In this document: in pieces, positions 1-14,618 of the stretch
Position numbering within the stretch: the stretch's first letter is position 1
Layout of the letters: each line of letters opens with the position of its first letter
Source: Ehretia macrophylla
Taxonomy: Eukaryota; Streptophyta; Magnoliopsida; Boraginales; Ehretiaceae
NCBI GenBank assembly: GCA_037974665.1
Contig: CM075764.1
Location: 120,032,325-120,096,324 of the forward strand
DNA length: 64,000 nucleotides
Reading direction: 5' to 3'
Position numbers and translations under genes: made by a program
Notes under the pieces: generated by a model
Told to the model about the DNA's origin: nothing
The model's input: only the letters and a program-made list of their open reading frames with translations
The model's database searches: none

Positions 1-1937
1 ACATACAAGGCTACAAGCCTCAAAATGAAGTGTCAACCAAGCAATATACACATCAAGCATGGCCCGCACAAAAGTCTGGCAACCAACCACCAGCTAAGCA
101 AAGAAAGTGCTATCAAGGAAACACCTCTACTTGCTCCTCCTCCTTAACTACCTCAATAGGATCAGCTTCAACTACTCCTATAAAATATAGTATAGAAAGG
201 AATGAGCAAAAACTATTGCTCAGTGAGGGTAATTGGTCTCAAGGACGGAGATGAGAGGAGAATGCAATGCAAATAGTCAAGCAAATCATACAATTATCAT
301 ATAGAAATACAAGCAAAGCCAACAATAAATCAAGACAAGCATTAAGGCTATAATTATTCAATCAAAGGATACAATTCACTTTCCACGAGCAACTCTCAAT
401 CACGAATCTGATGACGACACGCCGGCCCAGCCACTTTATAACTTCAGTTTGGAATACCCCTGAAGTATCCAATCAATTCTACGATCCAAATCTCCCTGGG
501 AGGCAACCCAAGCAATAAAGGGAATAGGACACGGAGTTAGGGCAACCAACCCGAGGCTACCCAGAGAGGCCCATCACACCGCCCCTGACTCTATGAATGC
601 AATACAATATACAATGCAACAATCGAGCAATCGAGCAATAGAGCCACACGTGGAGAATAACAAAGTAGGTTACTCTCGCACGCAATAGCAACAGTTGATA
701 AACATTTCAATCAGAATCAACTTTAACAAGCATAACAAGCAATAATAAGCATTCTACAGGCATAACACTATGAAAACCAACAAAATCACAAAACGACCCC
801 AACTTTCAAAACGCTACTACTTTCAAACGAGCCACGAGTTTTGGAAACCGACTTCACCATTCCTCCTAGGTCACCATAAGGCACGTCTAAAGACCACGAA
901 ACCCTACTTTACCCTAGAATTCCCGCAAAGCCCCGATTTTTCCCTTTTGCTCGTTTGAACTATAGCTACCCTAACCAAACACCCAACCAAAGCCATAACC
1001 ACACCAAAAGTGCTTTCACGGCCACCCGAGACAACGCCACCACGCAAAATAAGGAAACACTAAACTCGACCTAAACGAACCCAACATGTACCAAGCTATT
1101 TTTCTCCGTTTTTCCATTACACAACCCAAAAAATCATGCATTTAGGAATCCTAACATATCTAGCATCTTTTCACATCAACAGAACGCAAAACGGAGCAAT
1201 TTTTACGAAACGGGGGTTTACTATTCATAATTTACTATTCCATTGTCAATTTAAATTGTAATTTCTATATTCAACAGCATAAAATGCTAAAAGGTTACAA
1301 ATACATGTTCTACAATTGTCAAGGAACATTCTTCAAGCATCAAAACAGATAAAATAATGATCTACGCATAATTCCTAAAAATTAAAGTTTGTATAACATT
1401 TATTCAAATGCGCAAATAAAGATGCTTCCCTCACCTTAGACACTACTAGACGCTAGGAAAACCACATTGGAAGCCTCAGAAATAACCCCGTACAAGCTCT
1501 CACGAAGATTTGAATGTTCAAATCTTTTTTCTTCTTTCCCTTTGAAGTTTCGGCCTCCCCTATTTTTTTTAGCTTTTAATTGTTTTATTTGCTATTATAT
1601 GTTATTTAAAAGATGACAAGCTAAGTCCAACTAGTCAAGGCTTGGTCAAAGGTTACTTAAGTTGGTCAAATAAGCTTATCTTAGGCATTTTAAGGCTAAA
1701 ACAACCAACACAATTCTAATTCTAGCTAACAACAACTAAAATATTAAAATTAAAACACTAAATACTAGTTTTCACTATTTGCTGAGGACTAGAAGACACT
1801 CTTTAACTATCGCTCTCGAAATGCAATGCACTTTGCGACAATAAAAGAATAATAATTAAATTCCAAAGAATTTAAGAAAAACATAATTTTCAGAAAAATA
1901 AACAAGAAAATTTCGCATTCCGGGCTCGGGTATTATA
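1..1937 (+). mobile_element. Solo-type LTR, family C copy 1 (5' end outside window)
   Basis: This stretch aligns almost base for base with the distal part of the element at 8638-10963: position 1 matches about 8982 and position 1937 matches 10963. By eye the two copies are in the high 80s percent identical. It has no coding capacity. Its right edge carries the same terminus, GGGCTCGGGTATTA followed by two bases, and abuts reverse-transcriptase/RNase H coding sequence of Copia element A. The copy therefore inserted into A. Its left end and target-site duplication lie outside the window, so it could be a solo LTR or one LTR of a longer element. The family is probably Ty3/Gypsy, because a TGTCACGCCCC start and GGTATTACA end are common in chromovirus LTRs; that is inference. 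Confidence 0.75.
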
Positions 1938-4900
1938 GTACTTGTATGTGAGTCTGTAGTTCTTGGTTCCTTGCAAATAACGCATAACTTTCTTGGCCGC
2001 TTTTCAATGTTCAAGGCCAGGATTACTTTGATACTTGCCAAGCATTCCTACTGCAAACCCTATATCAGGTCTTGTGCAAACTCGTGCATACATAAGACTG
2101 CCAACTGCTAATGCATAGGGTATATTTCTCTTCTCTTCTCGTTCTAAAGAATTATGGGGACACTGACTTAAATTGAATTTATCCCTTTTGACAATGGGTG
2201 TTACTGTTGGTGAACAAGTCCTCATCCTGAATCTTTCTAAAACCTTTTCGATGTAGGCCTTTTGAGATAGACCTAATGTCTTCATAGATCTATCTCTATG
2301 AATTTCTATGCCAATAACATATAAAGCTTCACCTAGATCATTCATCTCAAAGTTTTGGGAAAGAAATTGTTTTGTTTCATGTAGTATTCCTAAGTCACTA
2401 CTCGCAAGTAATATGTCATCGACATATAAAACTAAAAATATAAATTTGTTCCCATTAACCTTAAGGTATACACATTGATCAACGATGTTCTCAATGAAAC
2501 CAAATGAGACAACAATGTTGTGAAACTTTGTGTACCACTGATGGGAAGTTGTTTTAGTATGTATATTGACTTCTTTAACTTGTAAACTAGGTGACTATCT
2601 TGTGAGAAACCTTCAGGCTGAATCATGTATACCTCTTCTTCAATATCCTCATTCAATAAAGTTGTTTCCACATCCATTTGATGTAGCTCTAAGTCAAAAT
2701 GAGCTACTAGAGCCATGATTACTCTAAATGAATGGAGAGAAGGTTTCATGATAATCGATGCCTTCCTTCTGAGTGAAACCTTTAGCCACAAGTCTAGCCT
2801 TATATTGTTCAATATTGCCAGAGGCATCCTTTTTGGTCTTATAGACCCATTTATAACCAATGGTTGTTGCCTCTTTTGGCAATTGAACAAGATCCAAGAC
2901 TTTATTCTTAGCATAGATTCTATTTCTTCCTTCATGTCATCATACCATAATGTGGATCTTTCACCACTCATGGCTTGTGAAAATGAAATAGGGTCTTCTA
3001 CATGCCCAATATCAAAGTCAGACTCTTGTAGGTATACTACAAAATCACTAAAAATTATTGTTTTCCTTGTTCTTGTAGACCTTCTTAATTCTACTGTCTC
3101 TTGTATGTTTTGAATATTTTCGATAGTAGGTTCAGTGGTAATTTGTTCCTCTTGTGGAGATTCTTGATTTGGTTGCTTCTCAAAATTTTCTAAAGGAGTA
3201 TTCTGAAAAGCAATCAATCCTCCAGTTTGAGGTTCAAAAGTTTCCTTATTTTTCTCGAAGTTAATCTTTCGAGGAAATTCATTCTTACTAATTTCAAGAT
3301 CCTCAAGGAATTTTTATACTCCTTTTAGTTTACTGCATAGCCAATGAAAAAACCATTGACTGTTCTTGGGTCTAGTTTCTTTATGTTTGGGTTATAAACC
3401 CTAAACTCTACCGGACAACCCCAAATATGTAGATGTCTTAAACTGGGTTTCCATCCATTCACAATTCAAAAGGTGTTTAAGAACGGCCTTAGATAAAACT
3501 TTGTTTAAGACATAAACTGCAGTCTTTAATGCATCACTCCATAAACTCAAAGGAAGATTAGAATTACTGATCATGCTCCTTACCATGTCCACGAGTGTAT
3601 GATTCTTTCTCTCAGCCACCCCATTTTGTTGAGGTGTCCCAGGCATTGTATATTGTGCAACAATGAATTCTTCTTGAAGCAATTTCGCGAATGGACTAGG
3701 CATTTGATCCATTTCCATATACCTCCCATAATATTCCCCACCTCTATCTAACCTTACAATCCTTATCTTTTTATCCTTTTGCTTTTCTACTTCTGCTTTG
3801 AATACCTTAAAGGCATCAAGTGCCTCAGATTTATCAAACAAAAGATAGAGATACATATATCTTGTATGGTCATCAATGAACGAGACAAAGTGTGTTTGTC
3901 CATTCATGTAAGGAATGGGAGAGGGTCCTCATATGTCTGTATGTATGATCTCAAGAACTTCAATATTTCTCCTAGCTATTTTAGAGGGCTTGTTGGTTTG
4001 CTTGCCCTTTATGCAACCAACACAGGTATTAAAATCAATAAAATCAAGAGTTTGTAAAACTCCATCATTTACTAATCTTTTGATCCTCTCTATAGAAATA
4101 TGTCCCAATCTCTTGTGCCATAGCTTTGAGGAATTTTCATTTATGATGCATCTTTTACTACCAATATCCTCATGTGTGGTCAAAAGACTACACTCATATG
4201 TGGGATCTAATCTAAATTTGTAAAGATTTTTGACCAAATTTCCAGAACCAATAAAACTATTATTTTTGAATATTTCAAAAACAGAGTCATGAAAATTCAA
4301 TCCAAAACCATCTTTAGCAAGTTTGGAAACATAAACTAAATTTCTAGAAAACAATGGAATATAAAAGGGGTTATTTAGGTCTAAAACATATCATGTTTCC
4401 AAAATCATCCTAAAAGTTCCCACAGCTTCCACCTGTGAATGCATCAAATTCCTTGAACAGATGCATTGTTCACTTCCTTTCGGTTTCCTGAAGTTTAGGA
4501 AGCCATGCTTGGTAGTAGCAATATGGATTGTACAACCAAAATCAATCCACCATATATTATTAGGGGCATCAACTAAAAGAGATTCATGACATGTAAATGA
4601 TACATCCCTCATTTCCTTTATGTGCTCATGTACAATCTTGGAATTGTCAAACTTTATGCCCGAAAGCATTTTCATTAAGGTGTTAGCCAATACTTTATCA
4701 GATTTTACAACACATTCCTCAATGGCTTTCATATATTCTTTGACTTTATCACAGTAAAAAATGAAACCTTGAATACTTTTACTAATATGAGATTTGATAA
4801 GCATTAGACTTAAGCGATTAGATCACTCCCACCGCTCATACAAACTCTTATCAGTTGGCAAACTTGATTCCGTGGGAGTGGGTGGTTCATCCACACGAAG

Positions 4901-5333
4901 TACCAGATCAAAGTCCATGACCTAGGATGCTTTGGATACTCCAAAGTCATTGATATTATATTCTTAATAATGACATCAATTAAAAATCAGTTTCACATAC
5001 TAATATGTCTTTAGTTTCTAACTACGTAGAAACAACCAATCAAGCAAATACTTGTGACTTGCAGATGCCATATACTTATTCATACGTATTTACATAAGTC
5101 ATATAAAGCATAAATTGTATAAAAGTCACTTAGCCTACAACTCTTGATCAGCACCAAGTTTTATCACATATAACAGGATATGTGAATGTTTAGATTCATA
5201 ATATGGTTGATATAAGCACAGTAAATACGTAATCAAGTAAATCACTTAAACGTGTCTTGCAAGTCATGCATGAAATACAACTATACAGTGAGCAAGATCA
5301 TGATTGACAATCTATAGAATATGAAGATATATA

Positions 5334-5767
5334 TGTTGGAATATTTATCTTAAGTGGACTACTGTTAATTACTTTTGATTTTATAAAAATAGGCTGAATA
5401 TTTGATTCATAGAGACTGGGTTGTGATCATATTGCTTTTAAGTCCACCTTATAAATCCATATACGATTAATTGTGTGTAGACCTTATATTCTGACTAAGC
5501 CTTTTATGGGAGGCCCGTTAGAATAATTATAAATATATAGCTAGGTCCCCTATCCTGCTCTAACCCTAACATTGTTCCCATAAACAGTAGTTGTTCTTGA
5601 ATAGAGTAGGGAGATGAAGACCTTGTCGAAAATCGAGTAATGATTTCAACTTTCAACTTGCTTTTATCATGGCTCAAACAGGTATATGATTACGCTGCTA
5701 CATATATTCGAGAACTGTGTTCTAAAATCATGTATATTAGAATACGTATATTTTATATGTGTTTACA
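5334..5767 (+). repeat. 5' LTR of Copia B
   Basis: This 434-bp repeat begins TGTTGGAATATTT and ends TTTACA, so it has the usual TG...CA ends. It matches 13909-14341 along its whole length with roughly 50 differences by eye. Confidence 0.92.
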
Positions 5768-5769
5768 TG

Positions 5770-5782
5770 TGGTATCAAAGCC
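5770..5782 (+). other. Primer-binding site of Copia B
   Basis: TGGTATCAAAGCC lies two bases inside the 5' LTR and is one base from the canonical Met-tRNA primer site. It fixes the plus orientation of B. Confidence 0.85.
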
Positions 5783-8637
5783 AGTTTATGCATGTTTTTC
5801 AGCCATTGAAATTAAAATTTTGTGATACCTATCATGTGCTATTTTGTGACAATTGCATATTCGCGTTGTTTGCTTAAGTTCGAATCATGCAGAGATATCT
5901 TAAAGGCTTCTATTTTATTTCAATGTAATAGGATGGAATAAAGACCATGTTTTCAATTCTTATTTTGTTTCAAACAATTAGGATTATCTTGGTGGTTAAA
6001 CACATCAATAAGGATACATACAGCGTGACTTAGAATCTCTGTCGGTACATAACTATTTTATTTATCTCTTTAGCTCAAACAAAATTGGAACGACCTGCAT
6101 TATTTTGTATAATTACTGTCCATTATGGTTATGAAGCGTGCAATTACTTGTGATGGTTAGGGTGTGTGTTTCCATATATGTAGGCCGCATGAGTTCAACT
6201 CCTATGAGGAACATCTAGTTTTTCATTCTCTCATCTATTTGGAAAAAACAATAATTAAATTCAATAGCTCAATTCGTTTAAAAAATAGCGTTAGATTGGC
6301 TGGCGATATCTCTACTTGATAAATTGAATTTCGCGTCTTCAAACCTTGTTGGCCCCTATAAGCTTTTAGAAAGTGTTTGAGCACCAAATAGATGGGCCTC
6401 GTAGATCTTTATAATTATGACTCACTTTTGTTTCAAAAATCATGATAGATCAGTGGTTACAGACGCACTTTGACATATGGTCTTTATGGTCGAAACTTTG
6501 CAAACACCAAGTCAAGTTGGCGTTACTGGTCAAAGACTTCATTATGGTTTCAAAGAATGCTTTACTAGGAACAATTAGGCTCAATGTTAATATCATATCA
6601 TGGAAACCAATTTTGTTTCAATAATTGGATTGGTGTTAATGGCTAATTGCATGTGTATCCACATTATTGTTGTGGTGGGTTCAAATCTCGACAGGCTACT
6701 CCATATATTTTATAGCACTGTTGTTAAAATTGTGTATTTTAAGTAAAAGTTCGCCTCTGTTATAGGCTAACATGCCAGCCTTGTTGACTAGATACTAACA
6801 TATTAGTATAGTCAACTTGTCTTCATGTCTTTGCAGGTGCATATCTTTTATATTTTTCCTGTAGTAGCTGTTAGAAAAATAGGACATGAGCCTATGTTAT
6901 ATTTTATATAGTACAATTAAGTGCATGTATAATTGTATGTTGGACTATTAGAATAGTAGTGCTTGAATAATGAATTAAGTGGTCATGGGTTCAAGCCTTG
7001 GTAGCTTTATGTGTGAGTGAAGATTTTATTTTCTAGCAGTTTCTTTTAGGAAACAATGGAAGGGCCTTATTTGGCTAAGAACAAATTAATACTAAGCTAA
7101 ATAGTGTGATAATTGTGTGAGACCAAACATTGTCTTATTTTAAGTGGGAAATGGTATATTTGCTTAGAGGATATTTTCTAAAACCCTAATATTGTATAAA
7201 TTTTTTCACACATATCAAATAGGGCCTTATCACTTTCTTTTGTTTGATAATATTTAATTGGCTTTCTTTAAATATTACATTGTGTGCATAATTCTTCATG
7301 ATAATTTGAATTATGGCCAAATAAATATTATATTGTGTGCATCATTTTTGGGCCTCTGAATTCAATAGAAATTTATGGTTTTCCTCAATTCAACGTGAAA
7401 TTTTGTACAATTTCTCTATTTATATTTTATGTGCATCAAATGTGCTCTACTGAATTTATATATAATATGTTCGCGGTTATTGTCAAATGCAATTTTATAT
7501 TGATCATAGAGACACATTATATTGAAGTGTTTCATATTGTGTGATCAATTACATGCATGACAGTTTTATTTATACTAGGCACTAGTTTTCCCAAAGTGAC
7601 TAGTCTAATTAAATTTATGGCTTTTCTCATATTGGTTAGGAAACTACCATGGTAAAGTGCTCAATAATCACCCAAAGGAGGTCATTATACGACCTTAGCT
7701 AGGTAGCACGAACATAAAGTACGGGTCAAGATTATACCATTGTTAGGGAGTTCAATTGCCCAAAGGTGATTGACCTTTTCTTTCAGTAGGATTATTTCAT
7801 TTACGCTTTATGTTAAAAGGGTACCTATTTACATGTTATGTTTCCTGCCCAAAGGTGGGGATGTGATGACATGTCTGGCTCTTTTGTTTGAAGTGCTTAT
7901 TTTGGGATGGAACATGTATGCCTATTGTTTGACGACATTGTATTCTTTCCTTGAATAGTTTATCTTGCTTTGAATAATGTGAGCACTACCTTTTAGTTAT
8001 CGAATAGGCAAAAATTTAATAAATTGAAGGTCAACATTGAGTTGATCCTGGGGATAGTTGACCTTGACTTAGCCTTGGATTCTGATGCACTTACTGCTTG
8101 ACTGATTAAATGAGTTATGAGAAAACAAAATGGTAAATGAGTTATGAGGAAACATAATGGTATATTCGTTACGATTTAATGGGTGAAATTATGATTATGA
8201 AATATGATAAGCTATGTGAGATTATGGATTATGTTGCGAAAATGGTTCTTGTCCAAACCAAACTTAAATCTCGTGGAATAATAATCCCAAATTATTTTAT
8301 TGTTCACCATGCTCTTAACATCTTACCTTTCGAGTTTACTCATATAAAGACTGTCTATAGCACCCAAATGGGACATAGACTATTAGACTTGACTACCAAG
8401 TGTGCAGACTGAGGAAAACAAAGTTAAGAGTGAAATCATGAGGTTGCATTACTTGTTTCCAACCCTAAGAGATACTCAGATAAGGTTATTACCTCGAAAA
8501 TTGAGGGATATGCTCCTAAGTTGTCAGGGTTTTAAAAGGGTGGTAAGGGTCATAATTAGAAGATGAATCAAAATGTAAAAGGTCCCAAATCTGCTGCCAC
8601 TTGATTTGAAAAGAAGTGTTACTTCTGTAAGGGAAAA

Positions 8638-10963
8638 TGTCACGCCCCAACCCGACCTCGCAAAAGGCCAAGTCCGGACCCGACACACGGACGGAGTCTC
8701 CTCTGTATCGTGGACGATCCGAAAACCCTACATTCAATGGAATATACGTGGAAACCACAATAATCATTGGAAACAAGTCAACTTCCTTTAAAAAAAACAT
8801 ACATCCTTTCATTAACCAACTTGGCAACCCAAAATGTCATGCATACTATACAGGTACTTATGCCACTAAGCAGCAAAACCATTAGCATGCAGCTCTTTAC
8901 TAGTCAAGTGAGTACAACTTTACAACTTACAACCTTTCAGCTTATACAACACAAGACCATAGAGGCCTCAAAATAGAATCTACATACAAGGCTACAAGCC
9001 TCAAAATAAAATGACAACCAAGCAATATACACATCAAGCATGGCCCGCACAAAAAGTCTGGCAACCAACCACCAGCTAAGCAAGAAAGTGCTATCAAGGA
9101 AACACCTCCACTTGTTCTTCCTCTTCCTCGAGCACCTCAATAGGAACAGCCTCAACTAATCCTGTAAAATATGGTATAGAAAGGGATGAGCAAAACTATT
9201 GCTCAGCAAGGGTTTTGGTCTCACAGGTCGGAGGTGAGAGAAGAGTGCAATACAAATAGCCAAGTAGGACAATCAACCCAAGCAGGACAATCAACCCAAG
9301 CATTCAAGATCAATAAGACTAAGCCAATTAATCAAGTCAAGACAAGCATTATAAGCATTTAATCTATAGACACACAATTAAAGGATACGATTTACTTTCC
9401 ACGAGCAACTTCAATCACGATTTTGATGACGACGCGCCAGCCCAACCACTTTATAACTTCAATTTGGAATACTCCGGAAGTACCCAATCAATACTACGGC
9501 CCAAATCTCCTTGGGAGGCAACCCAAGCAAGAAAGGGAATAAGACACGGAGCTAGAGCAACCAACCCAGGCAAGCTAAGGCTACCCAGAGAGACTCATCA
9601 CACCTACGCCTGACTCTCTGAATGCAATACAATAAATAATGCAACAATTGAGCGATAAAGCCACACGTGGGAGAATAACAAAGTAGGTTACCCTCGCACG
9701 CAATAGCAACAATTGATATACAATTCAATCATAAGCAAGTTTAACAAGCATAATAAGCAACAATAAGCATTCTAAAAGCATAACACTATAAAAACCAACA
9801 AAATCACATAACGACCCCAACATTAAAAAAGATACTACTTCCAAACGAGTTACGAGTTTTGGAAACCGACTTCACCACTCATCCTAAGACACCATAAGGT
9901 ACACCCAGAAGCCACAAAACCCTACTTTACCCAAGAATTCTCGCAAAGCCCCGATTTTTCCCTTTGCTCGTATGAACTATAGATACCTCAACCGATCACT
10001 CAACCAATGTCATAACTGCACCAAAAATGCTTACATGGCATACTACGATAATGTCTTCACGCAAAACGAGAAAATGTCAAACTCGACCAGAACGACCCCA
10101 ACATAAACCTTGACATTTTTCTCGTTTTCCCATAACAAAAACAAAATAAACCACGCATTTTAGCATTTAAGGATATCTAGCACCTTTCTGCATCAATAGA
10201 ACGCAACTCGGAGCAAAATTTCGGACGAAGATTTACTATTCACGTTTATCACTATTCACTCAACATTTAAAATACAATAACCAATTTTAACCGCAAAAAT
10301 TGTTAAAAACTTACAAAAGTAAGGTCTACTAACATCATAGAACATATTTCAAGCAACAAAACGAATTAAACTACATTCTATACACAATTTTTAAAAAATT
10401 AAAGTATTGACATCATATTTTCTAATGCGCAAATAACGATGCATCCCTCACCTTAGACACTACTAGACGCTAGGAAGATGACATTAGAAGCCTTGGAAAC
10501 AATCCCGTGCAACCCCGGGCGAAGATTTGAAGATTTGAGTGAAATTTTTTTTTCTTTTTTTTCCTTGAACTCTCAGTTTTCCTTTCTTTTTTTCAGCTTT
10601 TGTTGTGTTTTATTTTTGCTATTTTATGCTTTAAAAAGATGACAACAATAGTCAATGGTCAAAGCTTTGGTCTATATGTTAACTAAGTTAGTCAAGCTAA
10701 GCTTATTTAGGCATTTAAACTTAAAACAAGGCAATAAACTATAGTTTCACTCAACAACCAACTAAAATACTAAAATTAAAACACTAAATACTAGTTTTCA
10801 CTATTTACTGAGGACTAAAAATCATTTTCTAACTATCGCTCTTGAAATGCAATGCAATTTGCGACGATAGACGAATAACATTTAAACATCAAAGAATTTA
10901 AGAAAAATATAATTTTTGGAAAAATAAACATAAAAATTTCATGTTCTGGGCTCGGGTATTACA
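8638..10963 (+). mobile_element. Solo LTR, family C copy 2, in gag of Copia B
   Basis: This 2326-bp non-coding sequence begins TGTCACGCCCC, ends GGTATTACA, and is flanked on both sides by GAAAA (8633-8637 and 10964-10968). TG...CA ends plus a perfect 5-bp target duplication and no internal region define a solo LTR, the product of LTR-LTR recombination. It lies in the Cys-rich nucleocapsid segment of the gag of B. The distal 1.98 kb matches the copy at 1-1937. A 2.3-kb LTR is long for Copia and more typical of Ty3/Gypsy; that assignment is inference because no coding region is present. Confidence 0.9.
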
Positions 10964-13908
10964 GAAAAGGTCATAAAAGAGCTAATTAAATAATTCATTA
11001 GCCTATATTTGTCTAGAATCCATTTTAGTTGATGTTCCATCAAATATTTGGTGGATTGATAGTGGTGCAACTATTCATGTTGATATTTCTTAGCAAGGGT
11101 TTGAAAACAAATTGAGGCCACGTGAATTAGAGTCCGGAATTAAAGTTGGGAATAATTTTTTCCATTGAAGTTAAATTTATAAGGTCTATTAGTCTATGTT
11201 TAAAGACTAGTTTTGAAATTGTTTTGAAAAACATTCTTATTTTGAAACCTTTTTCATGTACACTATTTTAAAATAAAATTTAATTTGTGTTTTCATTTTG
11301 AACAAGTTTCAAATTTGTTATGTTTTTAACTTTGACAATGGCAAAGTGAAATTGGTTTTCTAATTCCAAAATTATTAGTGAATATATTTTGTCCAATAGT
11401 TTATATCAGTCATCTTTATTCCCAGAAAATTCCTATGACTATTTGTTTTTAGAAAATTTGCTTCTGAAAGGAGCTTAGTTGAAGAAACTCATTCTTTGCT
11501 GCGGCATAAATGATTAGGTTATATATCTAAAGGAAAGATTGAAAGACTCATTATAATTAATATTTTACTTTCTCTAAATTTTGATGTTCTCGAAACTTGT
11601 ATTAGGCACATTGAAACTTGTAGGCTACCCATAGCTCTGATCTTTTAAAAGTAATACATATATCATTGGACTTTATTCTATTATATTGTGTAGTAACAAG
11701 TTTTTATTATATTTATTGATGGCTTCTCTCATTACGAATACCTTTATTTAATTAAAGAGAAATTTGAAACTTTTGATAAATTTAAACTCTTTAAGACTGA
11801 GGTAGAAAATGACTTGGGAAGGTCATCAAAATTGTAAGATCTGACCGAAAGTTAAGTACTTTGGTAGACATTGGGTCATAGGGCAGCATGTAGAACCGTT
11901 TACCATGTACTTACAGGATTGTAGGATTGTTGCTCAATATAGCATGCCTTTTAGCCCTTGACATAATGGTGTGGTCAAGAGGCAAAATCACACCTTAAGG
12001 ATATGATGAGAAGCATGATGAGTGTCACTAGCCTTATATACCTTTTGGGGCGAAGCCATTAGATTAATTTCCTATACTCTTAGTCGTGTTACTAGCAAGT
12101 TTGTTCATAAAACTCCTATTGGACCTTAACTTGAGAAAAAACCTAGCTTAAATTATTTTCGAGTATGGGGTCCTCTTGGTATAGATAAACATGTTGTGGT
12201 TTATCAGTGCATCTACCTCAAGATCAGTGGGAGTAAGTCTATTTTCCTGAAATTTTATGTTGAAGACATTTTGCTAGGTACAAATAATTTGAGTATGTTT
12301 ATGAGTCTAGTATTTTTGAAGACTTTCAACATGAAAGATTTGGAGAGGTCTCTTTCGCTCTTGGCATCCAGATACACCAAGATAGATCTCGTGGGCTTTT
12401 GGATCTATAACAAAAGGCTTATATTGATCGAGTTCTTCAATGGTTTAATATGAAGAATTGTAGGCCTTATGATATCTTTGTTAGGGTTTCCATCCAAAGG
12501 ATATAATGTGAATATTGTTTGAAAGTATAATTAGAATATCCCAGTATAAATGCTATTGAAGTTATAATTCAGCATGTGAGTTTTATTCTCTAAATGGATC
12601 TCCCATAGTTTATAGAAGGAAATAAGACTCGATATATATTCCTTGTATTGTCCAAGTTAATACATGCAATAGTCTACCCAAAGGGAGTCATTGTGTGTGT
12701 TTTTTGGGATGAACGAATTATGGTAATGAAGATATATAGCCAAAGAAATTTCTCTACCCAAGGGGATTTATTTATGACCTTGTGCATGCTCTACTGGTTT
12801 GAAAAAAAAATGCATGCCCTAGAGGGATTTGTCTGCCTAAAGGTTAATAACTTCTTGAATATTGTGTATTTCTCTTATTCACCTTCTTGATTTGAATAAT
12901 TATAATATGTTGTACCCTCTGTGCAAAAGGGAGGTTATGATGATACACTTGGGTCTCAAATATACTTGTTTCTATTGTGAGCTATTGTAATTACCCAAAT
13001 TCTATTATGATTTCCCTTATGATTAAATAGCCATGGATTTGACGAGAAAATAGAAATATTGTTTACTAAGAATATCAAACAAACTCAATGCTTATTGATC
13101 TTCTAATTAGATATTTGAGATCATAATGTTTAAATAGCATGTTGAGATATGGGTATTATGGAGTCCATGACATAAACAGATCCATGAGACGTGTATCATA
13201 TGTTAGTGTTATTGAGAGCTTGATGTATGTTCAAGTGCGCACTAGGCTTGGTATTGGTTTTACATATGAGCGTTATACTGTCTTTTGATGCTATTGACTA
13301 GTGGGAGTTTTGCATTTTAATGCATTGTTGAATACTCCTATTATTGTGTGCTTTTGTTTTGCACTTTTGTGCATTTGTGAAATAGCATATTGTTTATGTT
13401 TTATGACATACTTGACTATTCTGTGAACACTTATATGTATATTGAAGGTCTTGGTTTGGTGTCCATATTGATAAGACCATCTATTAAGTTTAAATATCTC
13501 CATGAGGACACCGTTCTTTCCTCGGGTCTATTGACTGCCATTTTGGGAGGATATGAATGATTGATTTCCTTGACATATAGACCATCAATTTTGGGGAAAT
13601 CATGTTGAGAACTGACAAAGAAAGAGCACATTTGATCACATGTAGGTGTTGCTTTCTTGCTACACTATCGTATATTGATTCATGTCAATGAGGTTGTTGG
13701 CATTTGTAACCATGGAAGGTCTTGTGTCAATATAGAACACTACGATCGTCATGATTCGATATTTGATAATCTTATTGAACAGGATTATGTTCGAGGTATT
13801 GTTCTATGAATCAGTATTTTCAAAACTGTGGCAACATTAAGTTTATTATTCAGCCTAATAAATATTTTCAAAATAAATAAAATAATTAACGTTGCCCAAG
13901 TGGGAGAC

Positions 13909-14341
13909 TGTTTGAATATTTCTCTTAAGTGGGCTACCGTTAATTACTTCTGGTTTTATAAAAATAAACTGAATATTTGATTCATAGAGACTGGGTTGAT
14001 GTCATATTGCTTGTAAGCCCACCTCATAAATCCATATACAGTTAATTGTGTGTAAGTCTTATATTCTGATTAAGCCTTTATAGGAAGGCCCGTTAGAATA
14101 ATTATAAATATATGGTTAGGTCTCATCTCCTGCTCTAATCCTAATATTGTTCCCATAAACAGTGGTTGTTCTTGAATAGAGTAGGAAGAGAAAGACCTTA
14201 TTGGAAATCGGGTAATGATTCAACTTTCAACTTGCTTTTATCATGGCTTAAATAAGTATGTAATTCCACTACTACATATATTTAAAAACTGTGTTATAAA
14301 ATTATGTATATTAAAATACGTATATTTTATATGTGCTTACA
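13909..14341 (+). repeat. 3' LTR of Copia B
   Basis: This 433-bp partner of 5334-5767 begins TGTTTGAATATTT directly after the purine tract and ends CTTACA. The leader of Copia A resumes immediately after it. Confidence 0.92.
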
Positions 14342-14603
14342 TATACAAGCAGTGAAAACAAGAAACACGAAAAAGTGTCACGTGGCATATTTTCTCATTG
14401 ATCAACCATATGTCAGTCTAAGCTAATTATTATGGAACGAAGTTACGTTCTTCCCAGGCTTACAACAAAAATAATTTTGATATGAGATCAAAATTCCTCA
14501 TTGTTCAATGAGAAAATTATAATAATTAAGGAGATATAACACATGCGCGAGGCTAATTTGCTTAAGCATAGATATTAGTTATACTGAACAATATAGTTTA
14601 GGT

Positions 14604-14616
14604 GGCTCTGATACCA
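14604..14616 (-). other. Primer-binding site of Copia A
   Basis: The minus strand reads TGGTATCAGAGCC, the standard initiator-tRNA-Met primer site of plant Copia elements. It shows that A is in minus orientation and that its 5' LTR lies to the right. Confidence 0.85.
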
Positions 14617-14618
14617 AC

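Larger units (their letters stand above)
5334..14341 (+). mobile_element. Copia retrotransposon fossil B (nested in A)
   Basis: A plus-strand Copia element bounded by two LTRs (5334-5767 and 13909-14341). It has a primer-binding site just inside the first LTR and a polypurine tract (GTGGGAGAC) just before the second. The flanks share TATA, in line with a short target duplication. Without the 2326-bp C insert it is about 6.7 kb. A long leader (5768 to about 8150) precedes gag-like sequence at about 8180-8640. Protease, integrase and reverse-transcriptase traces run from about 11000 to 12460 (for example VEDILLGTNN near 12260). The LTRs are about 88% identical by eye, so it is an old insertion. 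It is heavily broken with very many breaks; no intact domain remains. Confidence 0.9.
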
